From: Siphonodentalium dalli
Taxonomy: Eukaryota; Mollusca; Scaphopoda; Gadilida; Siphonodentaliidae
Direction: 5' to 3'
Assembly: GCA_032622095.1 (NCBI GenBank)
Contig: CP136062.1
Span: forward strand, 229,106,578 to 229,170,577
Length of the DNA: 64,000 nt
Shown here: positions 30,792 through 42,121 of the stretch, one piece after another
Position numbering within the stretch: position 1 is the first letter of the stretch
Layout: each line of letters begins with the position of its first letter
Position numbers and translations under genes: made by a program
Notes under the pieces: model-generated
Seen by the model: the letters and a program-made list of their open reading frames with translations, nothing else
Database searches by the model: none
What the model was told of the DNA's origin: nothing

Positions 30792-30869
30792 GTGTACCGG
30801 TACACTTAGCTGATGTGCCTGACTTCATCCGGGCTCTTTAGGGGACAACGTTGCCAACCGGTATACATG

Positions 30870-31135
30870 TACAATGTATGAGTATATATCGAGGTCGCAG
30901 TCAAGGACACAGTCGCATATGAAATTGGACCCACCCATATAGTTCCCGGGATCAAAGTAGGCCTTTGGTACATTAATACCAAATTTTAGTCCGATCAGTC
31001 GTGCAGTTTTCAAGTCTATAACACACAGAGACAGAAGTTCTATGTACCTACATGTATATGAGCGAGGTCATGGTCAAGGACATGGTCACTCATGAAATTG
31101 GACCCGCCCATTTCCGGGATCAAAGTAGACATACA
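30870..31135 (+). repeat. Direct duplication, about 90-bp units 170 bp apart
   Basis: GAGGTCGCAGTCAAGGACAC...GAAATTGGACCC...CGGGATCAAAGTAG recurs as GAGGTCATGGTCAAGGACAT...GAAATTGGACCC...CGGGATCAAAGTAG. Confidence 0.75.
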
Positions 31136-31139
31136 ATAC

Positions 31140-31490
31140 ATGTACCCCGCTGGACAAAATAAGTATCCATTGGCACCGCAGTGTATTTGCTGTTCGGCTG
31201 CGGTGTCAGAGTTTGTAACTGCAGTTGAGCACCGCAGCCGAACGGCAAGTACATTGCGGCCAAACGGCAAGTTCACTGCGGCCGAAAGGCAACTACCCTC
31301 ACGGTCGAATGGCATGTACACCGTGGTTAGATTTCTGGTTTGTATTGTCTTTTTTCAGTTTGATGAAAGTACACCGTGGCAAATACACCATGCCGAATGG
31401 CAATTACATCACGACCCAACTGTTAGCCGGTGGCGCCGCGGTGTAGTTGCATTTCAGCTGCGGTGGCAATGCTAACCGCACCGCAGTTAA
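31140..31490. repeat. Degenerate minisatellite, GCGGC(C/T)(A/G)AA(C/A)GGCAA-type units
   Basis: Units of roughly 25-30 bp carrying CACTGCGGCCGAAAGGCAA and CATTGCGGCCAAACGGCAA variants. A related block with GCTGGACAAAA(T/C)AAGT recurs at 31,935-32,065. Overlapping plus-strand frames of 127 and 73 codons both read this repeat and are not credible genes. Confidence 0.65.
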
Positions 31491-31499
31491 GTGGTCCCA

Positions 31500-31830
31500 C
31501 ACACAGACAGAATTTCCGAAAAACCACCGATGAACAAATGACCGATGATGAAAAACAACTAACGAAAAAACACACCGGCTGACGAATGGTGGCAAATGAC
31601 AGATAAATGGCGAGGATGACGATGGCAAATGGCAACAAACAACAACGAAGAAAAATACCGACTGATGACAAAAAATGACTGATGACGAAAAACAAATGGC
31701 CAACGACTAACACGATGTCGAACAATCGATGACCAAAAATTACTGATGACGAAAAACAAACAGCCAAAGATGAACACGATGTCGAATGATCGATGACGAA
31801 AACTGTATTGATGACAAACACATCGACCCA
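31500..31830. repeat. Degenerate GATGACGAAAAACAA-type repeat
   Basis: Repeated CTGATGACGAAAAACAAA, CACGATGTCGAA and ATCGATGAC words at irregular spacing of about 55-65 bp. A second block is at 32,065-32,270. Long minus-strand frames (up to 132 codons, rich in Phe, Ser and Val) arise from the lack of stop codons in this repeat. Confidence 0.65.
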
Positions 31831-31929
31831 GGCCTGCAGGTTTCAAAATTATGTGTAACCTACAGTAGGGCCTACATGTATTTTTTTTTCGCCTGGTTTG
31901 TGCTTAGGTAATCCTAGTCCAAATCTACG

Positions 31930-32275
31930 GGATATAATGTACCCTGCTGGACAAAACAAGTTTCCAGTTGACCACGGTGCAGTTAGCATTGCCACTGCGG
32001 CCGAAATGCACTACATTGTACACCGCGGCTCCACTGGCTAACTACATTTGGGCTGCGGTGTACTTGCCACAAAAACCACGACTGATCACAAATGAACAAA
32101 GGATGAAAACAAACGACCAACAATAAACACGACGACAAACTACCAAGGACGAAAAACGACAGACGACAACCAAACACGAATGACGACAAACACACTGACT
32201 GTGACACTGATGACCAACGAATGACCACGACAAATTGTCAAATGATAAAAAATGATTAAATGAAATAATAATCAA
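31930..32275. repeat. Second copy of the 31.14-31.83 kb repeat pair
   Basis: TGTACCCTGCTGGACAAAAC matches 31,141, followed by the GATGACAAAC-type repeat, in the same order as the first copy. The whole module is therefore duplicated. Confidence 0.6.
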
Positions 32276-32279
32276 AATT

Positions 32280-34607
32280 TAATTTTTAATTTAATTTTAA
32301 AGCAAACAGACCTACCTTTAAAAAAATCTTGGATTTGGAGAAAAATGCCTCCAGGAGCACTAATTGTGCTGTTGTGTTCACAACTCCACAAGAATCCTCA
32401 TCAGATATAAATTCCTTGAACTTAAGTTGAAGTTGAAGATGGTAACTAGGAAACATACTACAATTTTAGTATCACAATTTACACATAACACAGAATTCGT
32501 TCTTTCATTTTTTTTTTATCTTTCTTTGAACTTCGAACTTTTTGGTTGATTGAATGATTCTGGAATCTTGATCATTGTTGTCTGTAACAGTTTACAGTGA
32601 AGCCTAACGCAGTAACTGTCGATTGTCACGAAATCAAGCGATTAATTAATCTACGTACTAGTACACTCGTACATTTGTGAAAATTGTTTGCCATGAAGCG
32701 AAGGTGAAGGCCTTATTGGTCTATGGGATATACGGAAGTAATTTCCGATCAAGTAACTGCCGTAAGCCGGATGACACTGACAGGACGGTCGCTTGACGGG
32801 GGTAATTAGTTATTATGCTAATGATATACCAATGATTTTTATCAGATGAAAAGGCTGTAATTAATCCTCAGAAAGAACTGAATAGGCTAAACTTGAAAGT
32901 CGGGTACATTCTAGAATCTGGGAATGAATTTAATCAGTTGTTGTTGTTGTCTGCATATTCCTCCGTTATATCAGAACACCCTGTAGTTTCTGCTGGATTC
33001 TGCGCAGTCACCACCCGGAAGTCACGTGTTAAATTCACAAATAAACGTACCCGGTAATTTCTCTCATGGTATATAGAAATATATAAAAATTATATAAAAA
33101 TTATATGACGTCATAATTCACATGCATTTAGGTATTTATATATAATTATATTTCAAATAAATGTTTCCGAAGCCACTGTGGTGTATTTTATACTTCCCTA
33201 TTTTCGCCATACTGGAGGGAGAACTCATTGAATGCCGTGACCAGAATGGTCTGTACATCTCTACTGTAACGTTCTCTGCTGTCACAGGCCAAAAAGGTAC
33301 AGGAGAGACCAATACTGTAACGAAAGGGGGAGGCTGCTGTTTACAGAGGCTGTTTGTGCGTGAACACACGCAACACCAAGCTGAAATATCTAGAGGGTGT
33401 AACTGGGGTCTTGTTCTTCTTTTAGATTACAAAATGTGTTTGATTTGGAAAATATTATCATTTTCGTGCGTCGATGTTTGGAATTTTCGTTACATGAAAG
33501 ATATATTTATGTTACATTAAAGATGTTCTTATGTGGCAAGTCGATTTGGATTTCCTGTGATTGTTATGAAACCATGATAGCCGGGAGAAAACATCAATTA
33601 TAACGAGACTGTTACTTTTTATTAGTTATTCCTTCGGTTGCAACATGATTCCGTGTACGATCTAACTCTAATCGAGTGGCCGTTACAGTAAATACAACAA
33701 TTGTTATCCAGAGGACATGTCTGTGGCATTTAATAATTTTTTCTCTTTTCTTTGCCGCGGAAATATATCACACGATATACATAATATTTAATTGGTTATG
33801 TTTGTCTTTCAACTTGAACTATTTTTCTGGTTTGGATAATAGTAACCTTTCTAGTGTTAAATTTGGGAAATTTGTGTTACACGAGGGATATATGTATGTT
33901 ATAGTAAGGATATTGCTACGTTATGAGTTGATTATGCGTTAGGGGGACGTCTTTTAAACAATATGGCCATGGGGTAAAATGTATTATAATGAGTTCGCTA
34001 AGTTATAATAATCACGCGTGCCAATTCCTTCACGATATCATGTACGCTCTTCTGAAAGCATGTGTCCGTTACATTAAATACATCCAATGCCATGTGTACG
34101 GTCTGCCTGAGTTTCCTGATGCCTTAAAGTTTCCAGTGTGCCGGGAAATATATCACATGATGTGCCAATGATTGAGCAATACTTTATTTATCATTCACCT
34201 AGCAATAGTTCTCTGATTTTAAAAATATTACGTTTTCTAGCGTTGAGGTTTTGGCTTTATTGTTACACGAAAGATATTGTTGATAGGTTAAGTATGTTCG
34301 TGTATGTTATGTCGATATTTTGTTTCAGGGAAGGCTTCAGAACTACGACAATAGGAAGTAAATATATATTATAATGCTTTTCGTTAATTATATTAGTCGT
34401 GTGTGTTCATTGTGTGCACGATCGAACACAACTTGAGTGGTTGTTACAGAAATACAGCCAGTGATATTGGAAGGACATGTTCTTGTAAAGTGTTACAACA
34501 TATTGTCCCATATAGTAATGAATTGTGTCACGAACATTGAAAACAGTTAGCGGAACTACGAGGATTCATCAATTGAAGTCGGTTACACCACTGAACATTT
34601 CTTTCAG
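32280..34607. other. Mostly non-coding, upstream/intron region of the interrupted gene
   Basis: Three diverged blocks at roughly 33,430-33,540, 33,760-33,920 and 34,140-34,330 share ATATATCACA(C/T)GAT, TTA(C)ACGA(A/G)(A/G)GATAT and TATGTTA words, indicating an old tandem duplication. A 119-codon plus frame at 33,161 has a hydrophobic start (MFPKPLWCILYFPIFAIL) but no recognised domain. GTTACAGTAA-type words recur here and, inverted, at 51.5-51.9 kb. Confidence 0.35.
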
Positions 34608-34955
34608 ATATACTAGCTGTGAATGTGACAGTGAGAGTGGTATTTGTAAGGGTCGTGCATTTAAAACTGCTAATTTTGAAAGCCAGATGAGCGAGACAGG
34701 TGGTAAAGGGGAACAGGATGCAGAAGTTTGTGTTGAAGATAGGGGTGAATCAGTAAGAGTTGCGCCTTGCGTTGAAGTTATTTGTGAGAACGTAGTTCCG
34801 AATAAGAGATATGTGATTGATGAGAGCGACAAAGTTGCCGAGAATGTAGTTGTGCAAGTTGCAAAGAAATTCGAAAAGCGTATTGTGGCTCGGAGGAATA
34901 TGAAACGGTGTGCAAAGAGAACAAGTAATGTGAGAGGTGAATATGGGGTGCCATC
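34608..34955 (+). pseudogene. 5' part of an interrupted gene (exon with start codon)
   Basis: A good acceptor (CTGAACATTTCTTTCAG) ends at 34,607. The first ATG with a plausible product is at 34,687. The frame encodes about 89 residues before the palindromic insertion: MSETGGKGEQ, an acidic and Val/Cys-rich stretch (CVEVICENVV), then a basic stretch (KKFEKRIVARRNMKRC). The style (acidic, ICE and VV words) resembles the frame at 50,033. If everything from 34,956 to 50,037 were absent, this frame would continue in phase into that downstream frame. No known family recognised. Confidence 0.45.
34950..34955. other. Putative 6-bp target-site duplication GCCATC, left copy
   Basis: GCCATC immediately precedes TGATGATACCCC. 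The same hexamer in the same orientation immediately follows GGGGTATCATCA at 49,211-49,216. Confidence 0.75.
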
Positions 34956-35289
34956 TGATGATACCCCGCCCGTTTGGCTGCTAATTAGCATAATCCGAAG
35001 TACACGACCTATATGCAGTACTACCGTTGGTGTTTGACCTATATTCTCCGCCCACGCACTGCATCATGGTCTATTTGTACCGGTTGGACATGTCCGGACA
35101 TGACCCGCTGGTTATATCCAGACTTCTCCATATGAATGGTATATTATCTACATGTATATCACGTGATGATCTCGGTGGGGTAGCTTCAGTCTTGAATATT
35201 AAAGGGACACTAGGCTCTCACTGGGGATGATTATTAAAGTGACACTCACTATGGATGAATGTTAAAGTAACACATGGCGCACACTGTGG

Positions 35290-35570
35290 GATAATGTTAA
35301 AGTGACACTCGCATTGAAAACTTCAAAAAATTCAAAATTTCAAAAATTTCAAAAATTTCAACAACTTCAACAACTTCAAAAATTTCAAAAACTTCAAAAA
35401 TTTCTAAAATTTCAAAAACTTCAAAAATCTCAAAAAATTTCAAAAAAGTTTAAAAACTTCAAAATACTCAAAAATTTCAAAAAACTTAAAAAAACTTTTC
35501 AAAAAGAAAAAAAATGAAAAACTTAAACAAAAATTCATAAATTAAAAAAATATGAAAAACTTAAAAAACT
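35290..35570 (+). repeat. Low-complexity TTCAAAAA repeat, left arm
   Basis: Irregular TTTCAAAAA/CTTCAAAAA octamers with strong strand asymmetry (no G for long stretches). They translate as a K-F/L-Q repeat, explaining a 71-codon frame that is not a gene. Mirrored at 48,600-48,870, where substitutions and a small indel are concentrated. Confidence 0.85.
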
Positions 35571-35754
35571 TCAACTTTTTCTAAAATTCAAAAATAATTT
35601 AAAATTAAATTAAAATTAACGGTTTTTTAATATATCTAACCCACTGCCACTTCTGAGGGTTCCACACTACACCTGAGGGGATATTGAGTGGTCTACACAC
35701 GTCTCCTAAACCCTAGAATAAGATCCAGCCCATAAGAAACTCTGCCTCCTGCAA

Positions 35755-35885
35755 TGCCTGTCATTCGAATCTGACGCAATCCCTACTTCTGGCGCAATGC
35801 CTGAGTCATTCGAATCTGGCGCAATCCCTACTTCCGGCGAAACGCCTGAGTCATTGGAATCTGACGCAATCCCTCGTGAAACCTA
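35755..35885 (+). repeat. 45-bp repeat, about 3 units, left arm
   Basis: CATTCGAATCTG(A/G)CGCAATCCCTACTTC(T/C)GGCG-type units repeat with 45-bp spacing and encode PESFESGAIPTSGET-like residues in one frame. Mirrored at 48,280-48,410. Confidence 0.7.
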
Positions 35886-36194
35886 CCGGCTGACTCCACA
35901 CCCATCGGCTAAGCGTTGTATCACATGCTTATTATTTGATCATATCGTGGAAATTCAATGTTTTGTCATCACTCATGAGATATAACCCATATCCACTGAA
36001 AAAGGGTGGATATCCTCTATTTATTCATAATTTTTCTTTGTTATCTTTTTTTTATCCCTCTTTTTTATCTACCACTTCCTGTTTTTATTCGCTCTTCTTT
36101 TTCTTACAACTTCTAATCCCTCATAATCTTCGAATATCCACTTTCATCTCCAAGTTTTTGAAAAAATTCCTTGTTTAGTAGCACCACCAGATGG

Positions 36195-36375
36195 GCTCTA
36201 TAGAATTTGAACGAAGCATCCATCTTGGATATTACTCTTTCTATGACTAAATCCGTTAGCACGCTCTACATATGTCATATAGGTAGCACGCTCTACAGAT
36301 GTCATATAGGCCTCTTCACATCTTGTTTTCCATAATTTATTCATTCCTAATCGCTCCATTGACTGTAACAAATTA
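36195..36375. repeat. Block shared with the 26.78 kb array, left arm (inverted)
   Basis: The complement carries TGTTACAGTCAATGGAGCGA, TTAGGAATG, GAGGCCTA and GGATTTAGTCAT...AATATCCAAGATGG, matching 26,780-26,990. So the palindrome contains a copy of a repeat also present outside it. Confidence 0.75.
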
Positions 36376-36745
36376 AATTACCCCCTCCCCCTGTATTGAG
36401 AATACATCCTTGATTATTAATATTTCCTCCTTTCATGGTGTGCATGTTCCTTGGGACATCTTTGCTAATGTGAAGCCACACCTATTATATATATATATAC
36501 AACTTTAAAAGCCCGCGAAAATATTACTCATATTATAGACTTCCCTTTGAAGACCTTTGTCTGTGACAATGATCCGTAATATTGTTTCTAAGTGACACTG
36601 GCCAGTGAAACTGATACTACGGGTATGAACTAGCCAACTTCACATCGTAACAATAATAAAAGGGACACTTCATCTATATCAGTCTCAAAACGTGTTGGTA
36701 CACATCTGTGTGGAAACTAAAACCAATCACTCTTCGTCCGTCATC

Positions 36746-36794
36746 CGTACATCATTATAATATAATTTTCTCAGAAACCACGGGATCCCTTTGG
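36746..36794. other. 49-bp segment present only in the left arm
   Basis: Starting just after GTACATCAT, 49 bp including TTTCTCAGAAACCACGGGAT has no counterpart in the right arm (junction near 47,410). It accounts for the whole length difference between arms apart from single-base indels. Confidence 0.8.
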
Positions 36795-37999
36795 CTGAAA
36801 TTTGGTCTCAACATGGGATCAGAAATTATCCATGGAAGACAACAGTGTCCGTGTGGGGAGAAGCTTCGTAGTGTTTCGCTGTCGCCATGGTGTTTGTTTG
36901 GGTATAGGCATGGGTGGTGAGTGTGGTTCTCATATGGTCTGAACTAGCCTTTACTGACTGAGGTCATTTAGTGCACATGTCATCACTTCACTGATAACCA
37001 TTATATGGTCAAATCCCTACACTATCAAACGCAATGTTTCAATAATGGGTTTTCTTAAAATTTTGACTAAATATTGGTTATATTATACGCATCAGCGATC
37101 CTTCTTAATAACGCTCTGTATATTTTCAAACGCATTGCACTAAATGGGTTTGGAATAGCCACACATGAAAGGAGAAACTGAGGTCCTAGGTAGGTCGACT
37201 GCATATAGCAGTATATATGGGGTACAGACATGGACAGCAATGGGTTCCTCGTGGCTTCTGGTCTACACATGACATATTAAAGTTAACCACACCCATCGGC
37301 GCGCCTTTAATGGGCTATGAAGCGCCCTACAGGCTCGAATCATGGCCTTCGCCATGTGTTTCTATTTGAACCCACATTAGTAACTAAATAAAATCTTTCT
37401 CTCCAGGTTGTTTCACGCCATAACCTTGATTTGGAAAGCTTGAAGGGCTAATTAAGCTTCAATTTAAATCCCAACATTATTTGAAGAACGTATCTGGTTA
37501 AACATGTCCACCATAGTAAGCTCATTTAATTCAAAGAGCTTCACACATAGTCCCACTAGTAATGATGTGTCGTTATTTACTGCAGAAATGGTCATATATA
37601 TAAAATACAATACAACACATTTTGGTCACATACCTTAAAGGTGCACGTCACTTTCGCAAGATATCTAACTGACCATGTATAGAGTGGAATGACATTTCGT
37701 GTATCAAATGTATAATCAGTTCCAGTATTTCGTCCATAAGGCAGTTTTGGTTGTAACATCATTGTGTATGACGGTTCATTCATATGATACCTTAGCGGTT
37801 GCACACGATACTGTCTGTTGTATTTTATGTCTTATATCATGTATATTAATTGCTCCATGGATGGTAGGAGTATGGCATTGGTGTCTGGTTCTTCGATGTA
37901 TTCTAGTCATAGTTCATTCATATTATTACTCTAAAATCTCCATTAAATGGAGAAACTAAAGAGCCCATATTATGTAGACTAGTGTATAAATACTTACTT

Positions 38000-39330
38000 C
38001 ATGCATTATTTTCATCAATTATATGTATTATAACTCCCATCAAGATAGGCTGTTATACAGAGGAAACAAAGCATGTACCAAGTGACAGTCTGTACCAAGT
38101 GACAGTCTCATGTCACGAAAGGCCTACTATGTGGACACATGTTCTTATCAAAACGCTCTATTATGTAGGGGGTTATCAACCATCGGTCTGGAAAAGGCAT
38201 ACGAGCGGAACGCGTGTATACACATTTATTCGATGTACTCTTTAATCTTCGATTTCTCTTTATTGTCGTTAATTTATAGCATTATTAGTAGGAATCTAAA
38301 CTCGCCGTTATATTGAGAAAATAATGCGTCAATACCAGTCAATACTGCTTTATTGGCGGTAAATGAAATTATTGAATCATGTATCGCAGCTAAACAAGCG
38401 AGACAACTGATCACAACACACAAATTAGTAATATTGCTGAAGCCTTGAGTGGTTTGTAATACACAGTGTAAATTTTCATTATTGCTACCATTTAAGGAAA
38501 CATGCCCCCGATAGGGCTACTATGCGAACACATGTCTATATTAATTTCACATATTCCTTACCGTTTATTCATATATACTCCAAGCTCTCTGTTAATACAG
38601 AGGCATCAAAACATTGGTCTGGAAAAGACCTACTATGTGGATGCGTGTATACATATTTACTTGATGTATTCTTTAATCGTTCATTTCTCTTTATTATCGT
38701 TCATTTATAGCATTATTAGAAGAAATTTAGTCTAAAATCTCCATTACATGGAGACAATAAAGAGCCCATATGGTGTTGACTAATGCATAAATACTTCATG
38801 TATTCTTTTCACCAATTATATGTATTGTACATCCTATACATTTAGTCTGTTATACAGAGGAAACAAAGCATGTACTACGTGGCAGTTTCATATGACGATA
38901 AGACCTACTATGTGAACACATGTGCATATTAATTTCACATATTCTTCTCAAAACGCTCTATTTTATTCGGGGGTATCAAACATTGGTCTGGAAAAGGCCT
39001 GCTATGTGGACGCGTGTATACAAATTGACTTCATATATGCATTCATAGTTCATTTCTCTGAATTGTCGTTCATTTAATAGCATTATTAGTAGAAATATAG
39101 TCTAAAACCGTCGGTATATGGATAATATATAGCGTCAATACTGTTTTATTGTTGGTAACTCAAATTATTGCATCATGTATCGCAACTAAACAAGCGAGAC
39201 AACTCATAAATTCTTAATAGTTCTGATGTCTATGGCAGTTCACAGAGTGTATATTTTCATTGTTGTTACCATTTTAGTGCATAAATTACTGATTTCTGTG
39301 TAAGAACGCTGGTCTCCATTGTTGTTATGA
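38000..39330. repeat. Diverged tandem modules in left arm, about 400 bp, 3 copies
   Basis: Each copy has ACAGAGGAAACAAAGCATGT, a CCTACTATGTG(G/A)A block, GGTCTGGAAAAG, TTTCTCTTTATTGTCGTT and AGCATTATTAG(T/A)AG(G/A)AAT. Mirrored in the right arm (44,880-46,215). Small frames inside recur because the modules do, and show no protein-like features. Confidence 0.75.
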
Positions 39331-40499
39331 TTGTGCCTATAACTGTCCATATTCTTAAAGCAAGTACGGTACCTCTATGTGATATGATGTATAAAAATTT
39401 CCATTTTCACAGGTAAATCACGTATAAACGCTCTTTAATGTATAGTTAAACTGAGTTTTCACATGCAGGGCTATGTCTTTGTGGACTATATACGTGGTAT
39501 ACTTCAGTATATACACGAAGTGAATGTGTTCTAAGTATGCGTATCTGATTTATGTATACGTCCGTGTTTCTTAAAGCAAATCCAATACAAATTAGTGCGT
39601 TATATTATGATGTACATTAAGTGCCCTTTTCACTGTTAAATCAAGTAAAAAAGCCCTCTACTATAGTTAACTATTCAGTTCCACATACGCTATAAGCTCT
39701 ATGGTGGTCCGGTGTGTCTTATCAATATGCCATTATATTCACGAATGTAATGTGTTCAAATATGTGGGTTATGATGTATACTTTAATGTTAAAGTATATA
39801 AGCACTCTTTAAGATATGCATATGCAGAATGTTGCCTCTTTACACCGACAGAAAAAAAAGGAATATATAATTTTGAGTACTACTCTTCATAAAACGTTAG
39901 AAAACCATAATCTAACAACGAATATCGATGAACAATGTAATTACTTGATAAGCATTGTAAATATTTCGTCTGTTTTAAATAAAATGGAAATATTTCGTCT
40001 ATTTGAAATACAGTTGGAAGCAACAATCAAGTATTTAAATGAAATTTGGACCAAACTCTTATAATTTGAGAAAACGTATATAATTTCTATCGAAGTCTTA
40101 TAATAAAGGAAGGCTTTGTGCGAATCCATTCGGTCTAATGTGTGAATGTGTTCATCATCGCAAATATAATGATGCAGAAATGAATATTTCCTAGAAAAAT
40201 GTTAACATAGCTTGTATTTAACCGAAATAATATAGCATTTGAGTTAAAATGTTTCATATTAGGACCATAACGAACCAATGCATAAAAATACAATATTTTG
40301 TTTTTCATTCTCGATCAAAATAATGCAGGGTTGTCAATTATCAACAAAAAACAAATACTTTGAAACAAAAACGATGACATAAGAACGAATATCCAAGAGC
40401 TAGTGTGAAAATAACCCTCACATTTATAAAAAAAAAACAATAAAATATTCAGTTTTCGAGTAAGTCCTTCAAAATTATTGAATGTTTTCGTCTATGTTG

Positions 40500-41720
40500 G
40501 ATCAAATTTGACACAAAAATCAATTAGCTCACTAACAGTTCGCGCAATATCTCATATTTTGAGAAAACGTTTGCAATTTTAGACAACAATATTGCTAGTG
40601 AAGGTGAATATTTCATCCTGGAACTCATGAAATATGATAAAAATAGATGTAAAGACACTTCACGAGACCTCATATCTTTGAGTTATGAACATAAAGTCAT
40701 CTCATAGTGCCAATGTACCCCATAATTTGGTCAGAAGAAATATGTATTTCATATTTGACCCTTCATCTATGGTAAAAAATGAATTAAGGGACATGGGAGT
40801 GGTGTCCTAGACATTAACCTAGAGCATAAATTGACTCAATTTTGCAATTTTAGGCAACATTCTTGCCAGGGAAAGTGTATATTTCATGTTGGAACTCATC
40901 AAATGCGATAAACATGCATCAAAAGGCACTTACTGAGCTCTGATGACTTTGAGTTATGACAACAACGGCATCTCATACTAGATTGTAAGCCATAATTTGG
41001 TCAGGAAAAGTGTAAATTTCATATTTTATCCTACATGTGTTTTAACAATCAATGTAATTACACCCCATCGGTCGCCTAGACACAGCGTAAATGTTCTCAA
41101 GTTTTCAACTGTAGGCCACAATGTCGGCAGTGAAGGTAAACATTTCACGTTGGAACCCATGAAATGTGATAAAATGGATAAAAAGACACTTCATGAGTAC
41201 TTATGACTGAGTTATGAACATAAAGGGACATCATAGTGTATTGTAGGTCATAATTTGGTCAGGAAAATTGTAAATTTCATGTCTTAAGCTCCATGTGTTT
41301 TAAAAATATATTTAATTACAGCCATTGGGTCCCTAGAGATCAATCCACAGTCCATATGTAGTCCATATGCAATTTTAGGGAACAGTATTGCTAGCGAAGG
41401 TGAACATTCCATGCTGGAACTCATGAAATATGATAAAAATAGATGAAAAGACACTTTCTGAGGCCTTGGTCAGGAGAAATGTGTATTGTATTTTGACCCT
41501 TGATGCGTGGTAGCAATCAATGAAATTACACCCCATGGTATCCTCAGATATGAAGCAACATCATAAATGCACTCAGTTTTGGCAATTTAGAAAACATTGT
41601 TGATAGGGAAGTTGTACATGTCATGTTGGAACTGGTGAAATGTGATAATAATTGATCAAAAGACACTCGATGAGCCCTGATGGGTTTCAATTATGATCAT
41701 AAAGGCATCTGATAGTGTCA
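40500..41720. repeat. Diverged tandem modules in left arm, about 260 bp, about 5 copies
   Basis: Recurring TAATTTGGTCAGGA, ATTTCAT(A/G)TT, GTTGGAAC(T/C)CATGAAATGTG, AAAAGACACTT and GAGTTATGA words. Mirrored in the right arm (42,495-43,710). Confidence 0.75.
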
Positions 41721-41964
41721 TTATACACCGGGGAAATTTGCGAAGCGCTAACAAAGCGTATCTACACGGTGTTATACGATCCAAAATGATCCTGATATAA
41801 GAAATGCAATCTAGATCATACTCAGTATCTTCGTATCGACTGAATATATCGTTATTCGATGGTGTTCCCGACATACCTCCGTCTTTACTTTTCTTATGCC
41901 TTTGTAGATTGTAGTTCGTCGATAATATATTTCTGCACAAATGGCACCCGTGTATAGTATCGAA
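41656..41964 (-). CDS. Small zinc-finger-like open frame, left arm
   Basis: About 102 open codons after a TGA, reading outward from the centre. CHLCRNILSTNYNLQRHKKS matches the first three ligands of a C2H2 finger (C-x2-C-x12-H), but the second His is missing (KSKDGG follows). The rest (YEDTEYDLDCIS, RYALLALRKF) is unassigned. No ATG precedes the finger. The identical frame in the right arm differs by one Arg/His change. It may be a relic of a finger-containing transposon protein, or chance. Confidence 0.3.
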   Translation of the reverse strand, partial: FDTIHGCHLCRNILSTNYNLQRHKKSKDGGMSGTPSNNDIFSRYEDTEYDLDCISYIRIILDRITPCRYALLALRKFPRCIMTLSDAFMIIIETHQGSSSVF

Positions 41965-42093
41965 TCATGGGAAGAACTATCGTCCTTATACCAGCGAAAA
42001 GATGAGCGAATATGGTGTGGTATTATAAACTCGCCGCCTTCGTACCTCTATTTATCGTTTAGAGTTATTGTTCTTAGATACAAAATTGGCGCG

Positions 42094-42121
42094 CGTGCGG
42101 CCCCCTCATCCCCACTGCCGC
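42094..42121. other. Palindrome centre spacer, 28 bp
   Basis: The only unpaired sequence of the palindrome, GC-rich (contains GGCCCCCTCATCCCCACTGC) between ATTGGCGCG and CGCGCCAAT. Confidence 0.85.

Noticed and set aside
31404-31846. Overlapping minus frames of 95-132 codons with hydrophobic stretches (membrane-protein look)
   Set aside because: The Phe/Ser/Val-rich content comes from the GATGACGAAAAACAA repeat read in reverse; all three minus frames are equally open.
35302-35517. Coiled-coil-like K-F-Q-K repeat protein
   Set aside because: Translation of a low-complexity TTCAAAAA repeat, mirrored with indels in the other arm; no start context or conservation pattern.
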